Assembly (NCBI GenBank): GCA_949316235.1
Contig: OX438748.1
Location: forward strand, 28,700,836-28,764,835
Direction of reading: 5' to 3'
DNA length: 64,000 bases
From: Oegoconia quadripuncta
Lineage: Eukaryota; Arthropoda; Insecta; Lepidoptera; Autostichidae
Below the pieces are notes generated by a model. The model ran no database searches, had not been told where the DNA came from, and saw nothing but the letters and a program-made list of their open reading frames with translations. Positions 11,724 to 23,560 of this stretch are shown in pieces. The position numbers and the translations under genes were made by a program. How positions within the stretch are numbered: position 1 is the stretch's first letter; each line of letters starts with the position of its first letter.

Positions 11724-14700
11724 TTAAGGTATATCTTTAATAACCTCGGCCAACTGGTCCCTGGTGAACATGTGAAACATCGAGTCAGGGGTCATGGTCA
11801 CTACTTCCACATTGTTCTCTGAAAGTTTTTCTTCCATGACCTGCTTTAGAATCGTTAACGCCGACTTGATCGCCTCCTTCAGAGTCATGGACTTGTGATA
11901 TACTTCCTGGTGAATAATAATAAATAAATATCCTTGGACGTACACACAGCGCCATCTAGTTCCACACGAAGCGACTAGGCCTGTATTTTGGATATGCGAT
12001 GGTTGACATACTACACAAATACATTTTTTTGCAATGAATATATACATAATTGACACATCCATTGGTATACCAAACCGGTCATCGAATAAAACATGTGAAC
12101 TAAATATTTACCTTTTTTTTATCATAATACAGATTAAACACACATAAAAGTCCACTTCTGAACATAAGCCTCTCCCATTGAGCGATATGCATCGTTGGCC
12201 ACGTGAGGATTGATCCTAATCGCCACGCTTCACAGTGATTCACGTGGAACGAACTAGGCTAATAATCGGGCTGGGTTACGATCGCAATTTTGTGAGAGCG
12301 TCGCTACCCGTTCTGATCTATAGGTCTGGTAATTTGTTCCTGGTTTTCATTTACCTTCATATGAATTACTTGAAATATTAGTTATACGTAAGTTGTACTT
12401 TGTTATTCTATTACAGGTCCTTGCTGAAATGCTCACGATCCCTTAATTGTTTTTTATGACACCCATGGGAAGAGCTATCTTCCTAATCTGTGTTAGTCTT
12501 ACTCTTCTCTATCAGAAACCATAGGAACAGAATTGTGTTGATTCCACTAATTGATTATTTGGTTTCTTCAAAATTTACTTTGCATTAACTTCGTTTTGTA
12601 ATCAGTTGCTTACAAACTTTGACAATTTTTTTTATTATTAAAAATGTTTTAGTGCTTGGAAAAAAATGTTAGTAAACATTTTTTATATAGCACCCGGAAC
12701 CACCAACTTATTTGGGGTTAACAATATTAACAACATCGCTGCTCGGAATCACACTTGGATAAGATTGTGGTAGCTCATCAGGTTGACATTTAAAAAATTG
12801 AGTACTAAACATGGGCCACATTGGCAATCGAACCCGCTATCTCCAGAGTCTTACAATAAACATACCTTCAAACTCTGCTGGGCTCCTTCACTTCCAGAGC
12901 CAATAGCTTTAGCATCATACTGTACAAATGTACCGCTGGGGTCCATGTGGTATAGTTGCGGACCCTTCTCGTCGATACCTGTAAATAATCCAAAATCATA
13001 TTTAATAAAAAATAATAAATTTTAGCCGACTTCCAATGCATATTCAAAATGGATTTTTGGTATGTCTACTATTTTGGGAAGAGCCAAAATAGTAGACAGA
13101 TGTTACTCAAGTAACATTTTAGAGTGATACACTGTAGACAACCATTGAAGCGGTATTTCTAGATTTATACAAAATGTTTTCTCCAACAAAGCCATTAATT
13201 GGGGCATTAGAAATGTCAAAGCAGAATAAGTACATACAAAATTAATTAATATTCAATGAAAATCCAACCAGCTGGTAAGCATAACCCCAGCAGGGTCCTC
13301 TTTCAAACAATATATTATCTCGGAACTACTGGAGTACAGATAAAGTCAAAGTCAAAAAATGCTTAATTTTATAGGTACACAGAGTACACTTAAAAATAGT
13401 CAATTTTTACCACAAATTATGAATTAATTATTACTAGTACTAACTGGAACTTCATATTTATGATGGTCCTGCTGGGATCACGTAAATAAATTGCCATGTG
13501 CCTGGCAGTTTTCAACACCTAGACCTTAATTGCAATGCAATCTTTTCTTCTAAATTTGTTATGAATAATATTTATTTTTCTCTTTCGCAAATCCATAAAT
13601 TCGACATTTTTAATCCCTTAGTATTTTGGTTATCAGGAAGTTTTCAGGAGACATTCCTGGCAGCTTTTAAAGATTTCTTTGTGAAGGAAATATTTCTACC
13701 AGTTTAGCAAATTAATAAAATAAGTCACCGGCAAACATAACAGCAACACCGAAGGGTCTCGACATGGCGGTGCCGCTGTCATCATCACTGTCTCCGAACT
13801 GGATGGCCAGGTTGGAGACAGCCTGTGCACACGACTCAACGCTCATACGCTCGTTGTAGACAAACCAGTGGTTTTGGCACTCCACACGAGCTCGCTCCAC
13901 TAGAGTTCTGCAAAACATTGTAACAATGGAAATAAATAGAAATGATAATTTGTAAAACAGCTATTGGTTTTCCCAAGAAATTAAAATAAATAAATAAAAT
14001 AAGTAGGGTATCATTTTTTTAAATCCTGACAGGTTATATAGCATATCTGCGTATTTATTAGTGCGTAGCTATGTAGGTAAACTCACGCATTTGCTCCACT
14101 ATAAGCCTCAGTCCAACGAAAATAGTATGACGCCTTTTTGTAATTTCGCCTCCTTACTAATAGTTGACTTAAGCAATTGGGATGAGGTTAAAAAAAAAAA
14201 TATTTATTATTATTATTTATTTCGATGAAACCATTGCAACATAATAAAGTTAGGTGTGATTGAGGTCAAGTACCAACCCGTTATGCATAAAAAAAAAAAA
14301 AAAAAAAAAGTTGGAAGGATCTAGTTGCAGTGAATGAAATAGGTTTAAATTTTTAAGTTACTGCATTTTTATCATACCAAAATTAAAAATGTCACGAAAT
14401 AATATTAATAAAATAATAACTAACTCATTCATTATAATTTTCGTCATTGTTCAAAGACAATAAAATCTTAAACACTACATTCACGGCATTACTAAAATAC
14501 AGAAATTATAGCATAATATTATACATGTGGTTTCCCTTATGCACAACGGGTTAGTACTTGTCCACAATCACACCTGCAGTGTTAGCATGACAATACACAA
14601 TATAGTTTATCGTGGTCATGAGCGACAAAACCGTAATTTTGACAGATGCTTGCGATATAATGTGTGATAAACATATCATAAATTGTCATGCTACTCATGC

Positions 14701-15293
14701 AGATATTAAGTCAAAATGAGGCCCAATGTAGAAGAGTACTGTCCCGAAAACCCCATCTTACTTGGGCAACTATCTATCTTATCTCTGACAACCTAAACAA
14801 AACAATGCTTTTAATAGTGGTAGCTAGCCAGGCAGACATTTAAAATGCCCTGCCACCAACCAGAGTACTAAACATGTACCCCGCGTTTACATTGAGCCAC
14901 GCAGGCAGTGGTCGATTATAGTTATACTTTGTATGAAAACTAGTAACTAAATTTGTTTGCCCTCAACTCTCAAAGAGAATGTAGGTGTCACGGTCATGCC
15001 ATTCAACATAGCCATCAATAAAATGAAAAATATTACCTTGAATCAGCCATCAGACCAGAAACAGCACAGGCGATATGGCGATCCACCTCGACAATCTTCT
15101 CTATAGTCGTTGACTCCATCAGAGGTGACGTGATCCTCTTTTCTACAGACAAAACAACCCCTTCCGAAGTACATATTCCTATCGCCGTAGAGCCTAGCTT
15201 GATGGCTTCAATCGCGTATTCCACTTGGAACAACCTCCCCTCTGGACTGAACGTGTTGACCCCACGGTCATACTCCGAACGAGTGAGAAACAT
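11724..15293 (-). CDS. PSMA5: 20S proteasome subunit alpha type-5 (complete, 4 exons)
   Basis: Complement of 15037-15293, 13729-13907, 12866-12978 and 11724-11906. All junctions are GT-AG and in phase (AG|A, G|GT, AAG|GAA). The product is 243 aa, against 241 in human. The N-terminus [20 protein letters not shown] with the proteasome alpha signature ([20 protein letters not shown]), then [45 protein letters not shown] and the C-terminal [10 protein letters not shown] and EVIKDIP identify alpha-5. It is a non-catalytic subunit of the outer heptameric ring of the 20S core, in cytosol and nucleus. Residue Cys in GICTSEG replaces a Gln found in human. The start is the family's usual Met at 15293. 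Introns of 959, 750 and 1129 bp hold decayed SINE copies. A dispersed repeat lies upstream at 15500-15860. Confidence 0.97.
11925..12085 (-). repeat. SINE-like fragment, tRNA-related family B, in PSMA5 intron
   Basis: It has the family words CAGCGCCATCTAGTTCCACAC, CTAGGCCTGTATT and ACACAAATACATTTTTTT followed by the start of the tRNA-like head (ACCAAACCGGTCATCG). Other members are at 22290, 32400, 33640 and 35360. Confidence 0.6.
12690..12860 (-). repeat. Decayed SINE-like copy, family A
   Basis: It retains GGGGTTAACAATATTAACAACATCGCTGCT, GACATTTAAA, GTACTAAACATG and a worn tRNA-like end (CGAACCCGCTATCTCC), in the same order as the better copy at 52722-53060. It abuts the donor of PSMA5 exon 3. 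Confidence 0.55.
14289..14910 (-). repeat. A-run and fragmented family-A SINE in PSMA5 intron 1
   Basis: A pure A run (about 14289-14309) precedes AT-rich DNA. Pieces of family A (TTATGCACAACGGGTTAGTAC at about 14537, then 14725-14910 with CTGACAACC, AAAATGCCCTGCCACCAACC and ATTGAGCCACGCAGGC) are split by unrelated sequence. Confidence 0.55.
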
Positions 15294-17320
15294 CTGAAAA
15301 ATAAACCACTTAACCGGTCAAAAAGGTTATGTGACAATGCAAGTAATAAGCTCATAACTGAAAACGCTGCACGAGTAGTTGTTATTGTTACAAATACCTT
15401 GGGTCCTTCTAAATTAGATTGCGAGAATAGAAATAATATATTTAATTTAGGCGAATAATGAGTAGTAAAAATTGATGGATGAGATTGCCAAAACTCAAGA
15501 AACTATTTTATTTTTTCGTTTTATTCACTCCATTCGGAGAAGGCAAAGGGTTCTAAGCCCATACAGCCATGTCTTATTTTTTCAATTTATAAGTCAGTCT
15601 CAGTCAAAACAAGTAATTCGTCGTATACTTGGCCTATACAAAGTCTAGTCACGGTCAAGTCATTCTTCAGTAAAATATTTTGTAAAACCAGAAGGCTTCG
15701 TTACGCAGTTTACACTTCCCTTCACTTGTACACCATCACTAACTTTTCTGCACAATATTCTGCCATTATTAAGCTTCACAAGTCAGAATACACAAATTAT
15801 AAGAATTCTAAAACAAAAATCGCCGAGATCCCGCCAAAAAGCCTCAAGAAACTAAACGTCACTCAATCAAAACCGTACCCGTTTTTGTGCATGTGCATGG
15901 CGTTTTGTGAGTCATGCATGAGTTATGTTTAGCCAATTGAGTGCCTTTCTAATATTCGGACTAGTAAACTGTCTAAATCTGTGATGGTAATTGAAAGAGT
16001 CGGGCACCCGTAATTACGGTAATTTCAATTGAAATCAATGGTACTGATCCGAGATTAGTGTCACTAGTACCATTGATGGTACTAAGGATACAAACTTGTG
16101 TCATTTGTTACCATCAACGGTACTACTGACACAAGGGCGAATTATTGACTATTGTATTGTCTGTGCCATAGACAAACACGATACCCGCAGAATACTTTTG
16201 TACACTCTTTGATACAAACAATACAAACCTCCGCAAGAAAGTAGTGTTATGTGATACAAACATAATTTGACAATGTACCTATCAAGAGAATAATATCATG
16301 TTATGTCTACATTGACCTCACTCTGTCTTGGAAAAGGTACGTGATTGTTTTTTTGAACAGACTAAATAAAAAATACTGTTTCAATTAGATCGTCGTAGGT
16401 CGCTTAATATTTAGATCCATAAACTAACGTGGCCGACAGTACCTATACCTAGTTATATTACTCTGACACCGGCTGAGTTAATGAATTTTATTGCCGTGAG
16501 GTTAAAATAATCTGAAGCCGTGTGTTATTGACGTAGACCGTAGACAGGCGGTTGTTGATCTACCAATTTGCAGTGTGACCATTTTTTAATTACGAATCCT
16601 GCCAAACCCTACCAAAGAAAATTAAACGGCGGAAAGCTTTTTAGAGCACGATTGCAAAATTACATAACATGATAAACTCTGTAAAAAGTTTTTTACACCA
16701 GCAGGTTTTCGTTACCTTGGATAGTTATTTTTACAACAAAAACAAAGCCCTTCGAAAAACTTTGTTTTGGTAGTTTACCTTGTAAACTGACATAGAAATT
16801 ACATTTCAACGCTTGCAAATGTTCCATTCCTTTGACTTGCTTTCGGACAAGATAGGACAAAATATAATATTTTATTTTGAAATGTGATTGTCTCAAAAAT
16901 TATCCCACCGGTAAAACCATAACGTTGGTTATAACAAATTCTCCCAAAAGTTAGGGGTAAAATTATAATTTGACATCATTTTGAGTTCACAAAAGCCGAG
17001 AAAACTAATGTAGGTAGGTAGCGTGGGTAGGTAATAGTCGGGAGTTTTCCCTTTTTATTATTTTGTTCATTATGAAACAAACAGTCGTTTATAAACAAAT
17101 TCAAAACTTAAAAAGAACTAAATTTAGACCCATAGTTTCCACAATTTTTATAAACTTATAATTTATAAGAAATATAGATAAATATTACAATTTATAAAGT
17201 GCAGTGGTAAGCCAAGAAACAGTAACAAATAACATTGGTTATTGTGAGGTACCGTCGACGATAGTCTATTGTTGTAAACCCATCACTATATCCTATCATA
17301 AAACTGCCATCATAATATTA
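15294..17320. other. Intergenic stretch upstream of PSMA5
   Basis: It presumably includes the PSMA5 promoter and 5' UTR just above 15293; no TATA box is evident. It contains the 15500-15860 repeat and an imperfect inverted repeat around 16058-16134 (GTACCATTGATGGTAC against ACCATCAACGGTACT). The frames at 15225, 15726 and 16693 show no family features. Confidence 0.5.
15500..15860 (+). repeat. Dispersed 0.35-kb repeat, copies at 46640-47040 and 58505-58640
   Basis: It shares GGAGAAGGCAAAGGG, AACAAGTAATTCGTCGTATA, CTAGTCACGGTCAAGTCATT, CACTTCCCTTCACTTGTACA and CCGCCAAAAAGCCT with the copy at 46640-47040. An inverted partial copy lies near 58505-58640. It is non-coding and the class is unknown; a non-autonomous transposon is likely. 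Confidence 0.65.
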
Positions 17321-17383
17321 GGTCTTTACCTTTGAAATTGCCGTTTTGTATGAAAAAAATTAAACGAATTTTTTTCATGTTTT

Positions 17384-17420
17384 TTTTTTTATATATGAAA
17401 GGGCGGCAAACGAGCATGTA
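17384..17420. repeat. Fragment of the GGGCGGCAAACGAGC repeat inside mariner
   Basis: A T-run followed by ATATGAAAGGGCGGCAAACG and AGCATG matches the start of the longer repeat nested at 29940-30125. It stops after about 37 bp. Confidence 0.6.
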
Positions 17421-17433
17421 TTTTTTATTTGTA

Positions 17434-18426
17434 TTAATCGAAGTAATCAATCACCCATGCAATCAATGCATCTTTACAACGCAGTGGCAGTTTATTGATG
17501 CCCTTCTTAAAGAAATCAGCTGGACGGGAGGCAACAAATTCTTCAAAGGCATTTTGTACTGCCTCTCGGGTATTGAATTTTTTTCCTGCCAAGAAGTTAT
17601 CCAAATTCTGGAAAAAGTAGTAGTCTGTAGGCGCAAGGTCTGGTGAGTAGGGCGGATGACGGAGAGCTTCCAACCCCAGTTCTTGCAACTTGGAGACCGT
17701 CTGCTGTGCAGTATGAGGTTGCGCGTTGTCGTGCAGGAGCAGCGGAGAGGAGCGATTGACCAATGCTGGTTGAAGATGTGCCAGCTTCTCCATCATTGTG
17801 TTCAGTTCTTCACAGTACACATCTGCAGTAATGCTCATCCCGTTTGGTAAGAAGCTGTGATGAATCACACCGGCGCTAGACCACCAAACAGTGACCATCA
17901 CTTTTCTAGGGGTAAGTTTTCGTTTAGCGCATTGTTTAGGTGCTGAACCAGGATCCAACCAACTTGCTGAGCGCTTGCAGTTATCAAACAGAATCCATTT
18001 TTCATCGCAGGTAACAATTCGGTTCAAAATTCCTTCATTTGTGTGTCTGTTGAGCAGTGCAAGGCACGTCTCGACGCGTATTTCGCGCTGGCGATCATTG
18101 AGTTCGTGGGGCACCAATTTGTCAAGCTTTTTTATCTTGCCAATTTGACGCAAATGGACCAATATTGTTTTGACTCTGACGTCGAAAGCTGCTGCTAATT
18201 CAGCCGTAGATTGTGCATCATCAGCTTCCACAATCACCTTAAATTCGTCATTGTCGACCAGTCTTCGGACGACCGCGAGGTTCATTTTTCAGGTCGGAAT
18301 TCCCAGAACGGAAGCGAGCAACCAATAACAGGTGGTGCGTTGGTTTGTAGTGTTAGCTCAGTAAACGTCGTTGATGTTGCGTGCCGCTTGTGCCGCGTTG
18401 CTGCCACGACGGTACTCATATTCCAT
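17434..18426 (-). pseudogene. mariner transposase, disrupted
   Basis: From the start ATG at 18426 the first 22 codons (EYRRGSNAAQAARNINDVY) end in TGA at 18358-18360. Coding then resumes in another frame (RFRSGNSDLKNEPRGRP), and a further shift near 18259 leads into the long open part 18285-17434 (283 aa). The catalytic residues remain: TCDEKW, HDNAQPH and the Asp of SPDLAPTDYYFF, with 34 residues between the second and third Asp (D,D34D, mariner). The N-terminal helix-turn-helix region that binds the TIRs is thus broken, so the copy cannot make a whole enzyme of the usual 340-350 residues. The pattern of one stop and two shifts means it has been dead for some time. Confidence 0.92.
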
Positions 18427-18702
18427 AATAACTCGAATTTTTAACGTACCTATCCATGATGACGAAAAAGATTGAAATGCGATGAAAATGTAACACTAAT
18501 CACTAAACAAATGACTACTTTTGGAAAAAGAATTCCATGTTTTTAAAATAAAATTAATTTGAAATTAGAATTCTTAGCCAAACAAAAATTATTTTGATTT
18601 GAAATGGCCAGTACCTACTGCAGAACGGCAATTTCATAGGTAAAGACCTATTATATCATATATATACTCAAATAATGATTCAGTACTTACATGATTACTC
18701 AA

Positions 18703-18762
18703 GATAACATAAAATATATTATCATAATATCTATTTATTATGATAATATATTTTATGTTATC
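18703..18762. repeat. Perfect AT-rich hairpin, 27-bp arms
   Basis: The arms 18703-18729 (GATAACATAAAATATATTAT...) and 18736-18762 are exact inverse complements around a 6-nt loop. A partial third copy follows near 18805-18825. It lies in the 320-bp gap between the two DNA transposons. Confidence 0.8.
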
Positions 18763-19333
18763 AATCAATCAATCATTTATTTATAATAAGTATTTTTATA
18801 ATAATAAATAGATATTATGATAATATGTTTCGATATATATTTTTTTATATACTTAGGTATACATAATAACAAGCATATCAAGCCTTAGCTAACTTAAAAG
18901 CTTTGGTCAATGAGTTCAATGAATAGCAGAAAATATCAACGTTAAGAAGTTTTTCGTTGTTATTATACAGGCTGTGGTTTTAAACAGTCTCCAAATTGAA
19001 GGAGGGGATTGTATTGCTGTAAGTGATTATAAATCAATTAAAAAAAGTATACCTTAAAAAAATCAAAATATCGAATTTATTTTGAAGCATCTGTTTTTTT
19101 GCGTATACTATACTAAGGTATCGGCAAGTTCAAATTCCCACGCTGCCGGTGCCGCCACACGCCGCCTAGCCAGCGCCGACAAAGGGACCGGCTTCTTTGT
19201 CGGCATCTACGGCCGCACGCGCCGCGCGGGTATGCAAGCGACTTCGCTAAACTCCGGTTAGTCTGCCCGCTGCCGCCACCGCGAAAGCACAAGCACACGT
19301 GGTACGACTTTCGTAAATTTTGCTTAAAATAAA

Positions 19334-20355
19334 ATGTCGCGTTACTCTAACAGAGATTACTTGGAGATGGTGCGGATGTATGCCCTCGCTGGTGACAGCT
19401 TGAGTGCAGCACTACGCATGTACGCGGAGAGGTACCCGGATCGTCCGACGCCGTCACGGGAAACAATGCTGGCTGCTACACAACGCCTGCTCGACTACGG
19501 GCAGTTTGCAGTTCAAGCGCATGCTAGTGGGCGTGGCAACGTGGGCCTGCCCGTCGACGTACAAGAGCAGATCCTGCAGTTTTTTGAGGATGAGCCCCGC
19601 GCCAGTACACGTGAAGCTGGTCGTCGCTTCGGCCTGGATCATACCATAGTTTGGCGCCTATTGAAGAAGAACCAGCAGCACCTGTTCCATTTTCGACGAG
19701 TTCAGGATTTGCTGCCCACTGATAACGTCGGCCGAGTCGAGTTTTGTAGATGGCTCCTCGAAAATCAGCATGTGAACATTTTGTGGACCGACGAGGCGCT
19801 ATTCACGCGGGTTGGCGTTTACAACGTGCATAATGAACACTGGTGGGCGCACAGGGAGCACAACACTCATGTGACCAAAAACGACTCGTTCCAAACTCGT
19901 TTTAGTTTGAACGTATGGGCTAGTATTATCGGCACCCATTTATTAGGACCTTATTTTATAGAAGGTCGTCTCACCAGCCTTACCTACCTGGATCTGCTGC
20001 ATCAGGTTGTCGATGAGATGCTGATGGATATCCCATTGGCACTCCACTGAGACTTGTACTACCAGCAGGACGGTGCACCACCACATTACGGTAACATTGT
20101 GCGCAACTACCTGAATGATACGTTTGGAGCACAGTGACTTTAAAATTTTATTTATGGGGTGATGTGAAAAGACTAGTGTACAACGAGGAAATTACCAGTG
20201 TAGTGCAATTGCGTTCGCGAGTCGTGTCTGCCTTTGAAACGGTTAACGAAAACGTTTACGTTTTACGAAAATTAAAAGAAAACTCTAGGCGACGTGCCGA
20301 ACTGTGTATTGCTCGTGGAGGCGCACATTTTAAGCAGTTGTTACGAGTAACATAA
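19334..20355 (+). pseudogene. Transposase of the 18968-21029 element, disrupted
   Basis: ATG 19334 opens a 238-residue frame ending in TGA 20048-20050. The N-terminus (YLEMVRMYALAGDSL..YPDRPTPSR) is the helix-turn-helix type shared with the intact transposase at 49020-50081. The first catalytic Asp is in LWTDEALF. Reading through the TGA gives YYQQDGAPPH with the second Asp, then NYLNDTFGAQ and another stop. The C-terminal part resumes at 20134 in a different frame (FYLWGDVKRLVY to FKQLL). The SPDL..D segment that should hold the third Asp, just before the FYLWG motif, is missing. The premature stop and the deletion make this a dead copy. Codons are much more GC-rich than the surroundings. 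Confidence 0.85.
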
Positions 20356-20515
20356 GTCACATTACGTAAGTACCTACAACCTTAAATTTTATTTCGAACA
20401 CTTCAACCTCTAAATGTCTTTATGTCGGTACGCTACACGTACCAATAAAAAAAATCTAATCAACATTACTTGGCTTCAACACTATTGGTAATTTGGGAGA
20501 GAAGGAAACTACGCA

Positions 20516-20830
20516 ATGGGTATACATACATACATAAAGTCACGACCTCTATCCCAAATGGGGTGGTCAGAGACATCCCAAACGAAGCGTTTGGGTGTTC
20601 CAAACATTAAAAGATTAATGCTTGAAACAACATCCATGTTTCACCCTAGGAATCACAGAAATGCCCACGTGACAGGGGGTGAGCCCATCGCCGTTAAAAC
20701 CTGCAAGTCTATGGATGTTTTTATGGAAAGTCCCTTAGTCGCCTTTTAAGACATCCACGGGAAGAGATGGGTTGGTGCTATTCTTTTTATGTGCCGACAC
20801 CACACAGCACTAGACGATCGAAATGTTTAT
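20516..20830. repeat. SINE-like repeat inserted in the 18968-21029 transposon
   Basis: It starts with (ACATAC)n and AAAGTCACGACCTCTATCCC, continues with GGGTGTTCCAAACATT, and ends with AAGACATCCACGGGAAGAGA..TGGTGCTATTCTTTTTATGTGCCGACACCACACAGCAC. This is a recognisable lepidopteran interspersed repeat pattern. A diverged piece is at 35220-35340. Confidence 0.65.
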
Positions 20831-21067
20831 GTTCGTTGACTTTATTGTATCGGTCGTTCGTCGACCCTCTGGGCTAGTATACGCAAATTTTGGTATAAAG
20901 CATAAAACCTTACAAGATGAATAGGGCACTGACCATGTTGTTAATTTGTTATTTAATAGTTTTAAGCACATTTATACTATTTGTTGTAGACTTTCGTATA
21001 ATATGGAGACTGTTTAAAACCACAGCCTGTATAATCTACAAGCACGTTTTATAAACATATTTTTCGA

Positions 21068-21771
21068 TTAACACGTTCTGCTATTGGAGATATGAAATAA
21101 ATCCTTTTTTCTACATTCACGTTCACGTCTTCGAGGTACTCTAAAATGAACACTGTGTAATAAGGAGGGGATGTCCAGGTGACTATGTATTATTTTATAT
21201 AATAAAACAACGTCAATACAGGTTCTGAAGTTAAGTGCTTTTACAAATTTCTTTTGTAGTCTTTCAATTCTGTTGATATGAACGGAATAGTGAGGTTTCC
21301 AGATAGCACAAGCAAATTCAAGACTATTCCGGACATAACTGTTATATAAAATTTTATAAGTAAAATTAGTCAAATCCGTTTGTAATAAGTCACAATCTCT
21401 TGGTTCTTGGATTATTCTAAAGATCTTTGTGTCGTCCGCATAGAGCAACACATTTGATTGAGAGATAGATTTAATTATATCATTAATATACAATGTGAAC
21501 AATAAAGGACCCAAATGGGACCCTTGAGTTACACCAGAACTTATATACCTGCATGTGACATAAATCCTAAGAGAACAACAGACTGGCTCCTATTCTCAAC
21601 GTAAGATTGCAGCCATCGGAATATATCGCCGTGTATACCGAGTTTCCATAGCTTCTGTAATAAGGTGCAGTGACAAATTTTATCAAATGCTTTTGCAAAA
21701 TTGGTATACACTACGTCTACATAGTGACCATTATCAATGACAGGAACGTATGATCTAAGTGGAATGTCCAT
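21068..21771 (-). pseudogene. Non-LTR retrotransposon reverse transcriptase fragment
   Basis: Read on the minus strand, 21771-21541 encodes RT finger and palm sequence (VVYTNFAKAFDKI..LWKLGIHG), and 21514-21068 continues with GPLLFTLYINDI and the YADD catalytic box (LLYADDTKIFR). Frame breaks separate the two parts. The motif-A Asp that normally reads YTDF is Asn here, so one of the metal-binding carboxylates is lost. After LTNF the sequence jumps to the distal C-terminal part (YVRNSLEFACAIWKPHY..RLQKKF), so the thumb region is deleted. This fits a LINE of the Jockey/CR1 type. A MITE (21780-21950) abuts its upstream end. Confidence 0.85.
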
Positions 21772-21779
21772 ATTATTCC

Positions 21780-21950
21780 TACCGACTTATTCATAAAAAA
21801 TTAAAAACGCTTTAAAAGCCTGTTTTAGTTATAGTGTGTTTTGTCTCTGTCGTTCATAAGGAAATGTTGTAATGAAAGAAAGTGACAAAACATACTTTAA
21901 CTAAAACAGGCATATACGTTTGTAAATTTTTATAATAAGAGGGCTATTGT
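21780..21950. repeat. Palindromic MITE, copy 1 (partner 51494-51662)
   Basis: ACTTATTCATAAAAA...AAAGCCTGTTTTAGTTATAG and the inverse CTTTAACTAAAACAGGC...TTTTTATAATAAG form terminal inversions around TTTTGTCTCTGTCGTTCATA. The copy at 51494-51662 is in the opposite orientation. Confidence 0.7.
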
Positions 21951-22289
21951 ATGGACTCAAATACCTAGTTATACCAATAATATAGTAAGACAATACCGAT
22001 TATTAATTAGTTTTTGTCCTCATAAAAATAACAATATAGTAATGTTTCGTGATGCGTTCGTCGTGTAATTTTATCAGTACGAGACGATTAATTACTTACA
22101 TTATTACTTAATGGTTACGGCCATCGTGAGAAATTATCCGATATATCAGCATAATATATGGTATGAAATGACAGATTAGTAAAGTGTCACGATATAACAC
22201 GGATTAGAAGGTTACCTATCATTTAACATGACGTGGTTGGATAATTTAAACCTCCCAGCGGCATACAATAAATAAATAAATATTTCGGA

Positions 22290-22480
22290 CACTTACACCA
22301 ATCATCCCGTAGACAGAGAATACTATATCTACGAATCATCCAGTCTCAAACTAAGCAAAGCTTGTGCTATGGACACTAGATGACGGATAAACATACATTT
22401 ACCCGTCGCGGAATTCGAACCCGCAACCGTTGGTTTCGCTGACAGGGTCACTATCCACTACACCAATCGGTCGTCAAACT
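22290..22480 (-). repeat. SINE-like repeat, family B
   Basis: It ends in a tRNA-like head read on the minus strand: GACGACCGATTGGTGTAGTGG (A-box region, from 22474 down) and CGGGTTCGAATTCCGC (B-box, near 22410). The tail carries CAAACTAAGCAAAGCTTGTG. A worn piece of the same head is at 24465-24512. Confidence 0.65.
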
Positions 22481-23309
22481 CATGTTTATAAATATTTATA
22501 AATATAAACGTGTTTTAAATAACACATTATAATCTAAGGACGGGATTAGCGTTCTGATAAACTGTTAGTAATACTGACAGTTCCACTGTAGAACTTACAA
22601 TTTATAACGATAATTTAATATCTTAGCGATAATTTGGCATTAAAATACAAATTTGCCATTTTTCTCAGTGTATAAACCAATCGTCATTATTTTACTCTTG
22701 TTGTATACAAGTTGGGACATTACAAGTTAGTACGGGATGCAAGGAACATCTGAAGTTATGCAAATAAAGGATTAGAAAAAGTCCAAAGTTGTTTTCGTTA
22801 GAGAGTAGACCCCCTGGCACGGGTAGCGTAGTATTTATGCTCGCACCTCCATGTGCTTAAATATATTCTTTTGGTGTACTCGTCAGCCTATTCGGTCAGC
22901 CCTTTATTCTTCAAAATGTAGAGCGCGGCTGAGTATTGTCTTGTTTAATACTTTTATGTAAAATGATGATGGCCTTATTAGTTTTACTAGGTCACATAGA
23001 TAAATACTCTTTTGTTGCAAACAAAATAGACAATAGAAACAAACAAACATTATGCAAGTAGGTAAAAGTAAATACCTAATCAATTGTATCTTCCGAAAGT
23101 ATGATATGATAACGATAGGGGGAAGTGTATTTATACCAATGCAATAAGTCGATTTTATTAGTAGCATTGCTGCAGTTGTTACAAGAAACACTTTATTTTC
23201 ATTGTCTCAATACTAGTTGTGTGAAGTTTTAAATATCGACGCCTACAAGCAATCGCACAATCGCATCGCATGTCAGGTAAATTTCATTAAAGTATTAAGT
23301 CATATTACA

Positions 23310-23560
23310 AATACGAAAGTTTGGATGTTTGTTGCTCAATCACGGCGAAACGACTGAACGAATTTGGATGAAATTTGGTATATAGGTAGAATATACCCTG
23401 GATTAAGACATAGGATACTTTTTATCCCGATATAGTGAGTAGTTCTGGTAGGATAAACCCATTAAACATATCCGCGACAAATCTATTCCACGCAGGCGAA
23501 GTAGGTACATTTAAATATTTTATAGAAACTACAAATCCGCGAAGCCGCGGGTGGAAAGTT
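23310..23560 (-). repeat. Interspersed repeat, inverted copy of 10865-11050
   Basis: It contains ACGAAAGTTTGGATGTTTGT, TTGCTCAATCACGGCGAAAC, GAATTTGGATGAAATTTGGT, TTATCCCGATATAGTGAGTAG and ATTCCACGCAGGCGAAG in the order expected of the reverse copy. Confidence 0.65.

Larger units (their letters stand above)
17321..18648 (-). mobile_element. mariner element, 1.33 kb, TA-flanked
   Basis: The inverted ends GGTCTTTACCTTTGAAATTG (17321) and its complement (to 18648, ..CAATTTCATAGGTAAAGACC) share about 30 bp with few differences. TA lies directly outside each end, the mariner target duplication. The element carries a broken transposase gene on the minus strand and, 14 bp after its stop, a 37-bp fragment of another repeat (17384-17420). 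Confidence 0.9.
18968..21029 (+). mobile_element. Second DNA transposon (Tc1/mariner superfamily), 2.06 kb, inactive
   Basis: The left end CAGGCTGTGGTTTTAAACAG (18968-18993 in full) and the right end 21004-21029 are exact 26-bp inverted repeats, each flanked by TATA or TA. Inside are a GC-rich leader (19130-19330), a broken transposase (19334-20355) and an inserted SINE-like repeat (20516-20830). Confidence 0.85.
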
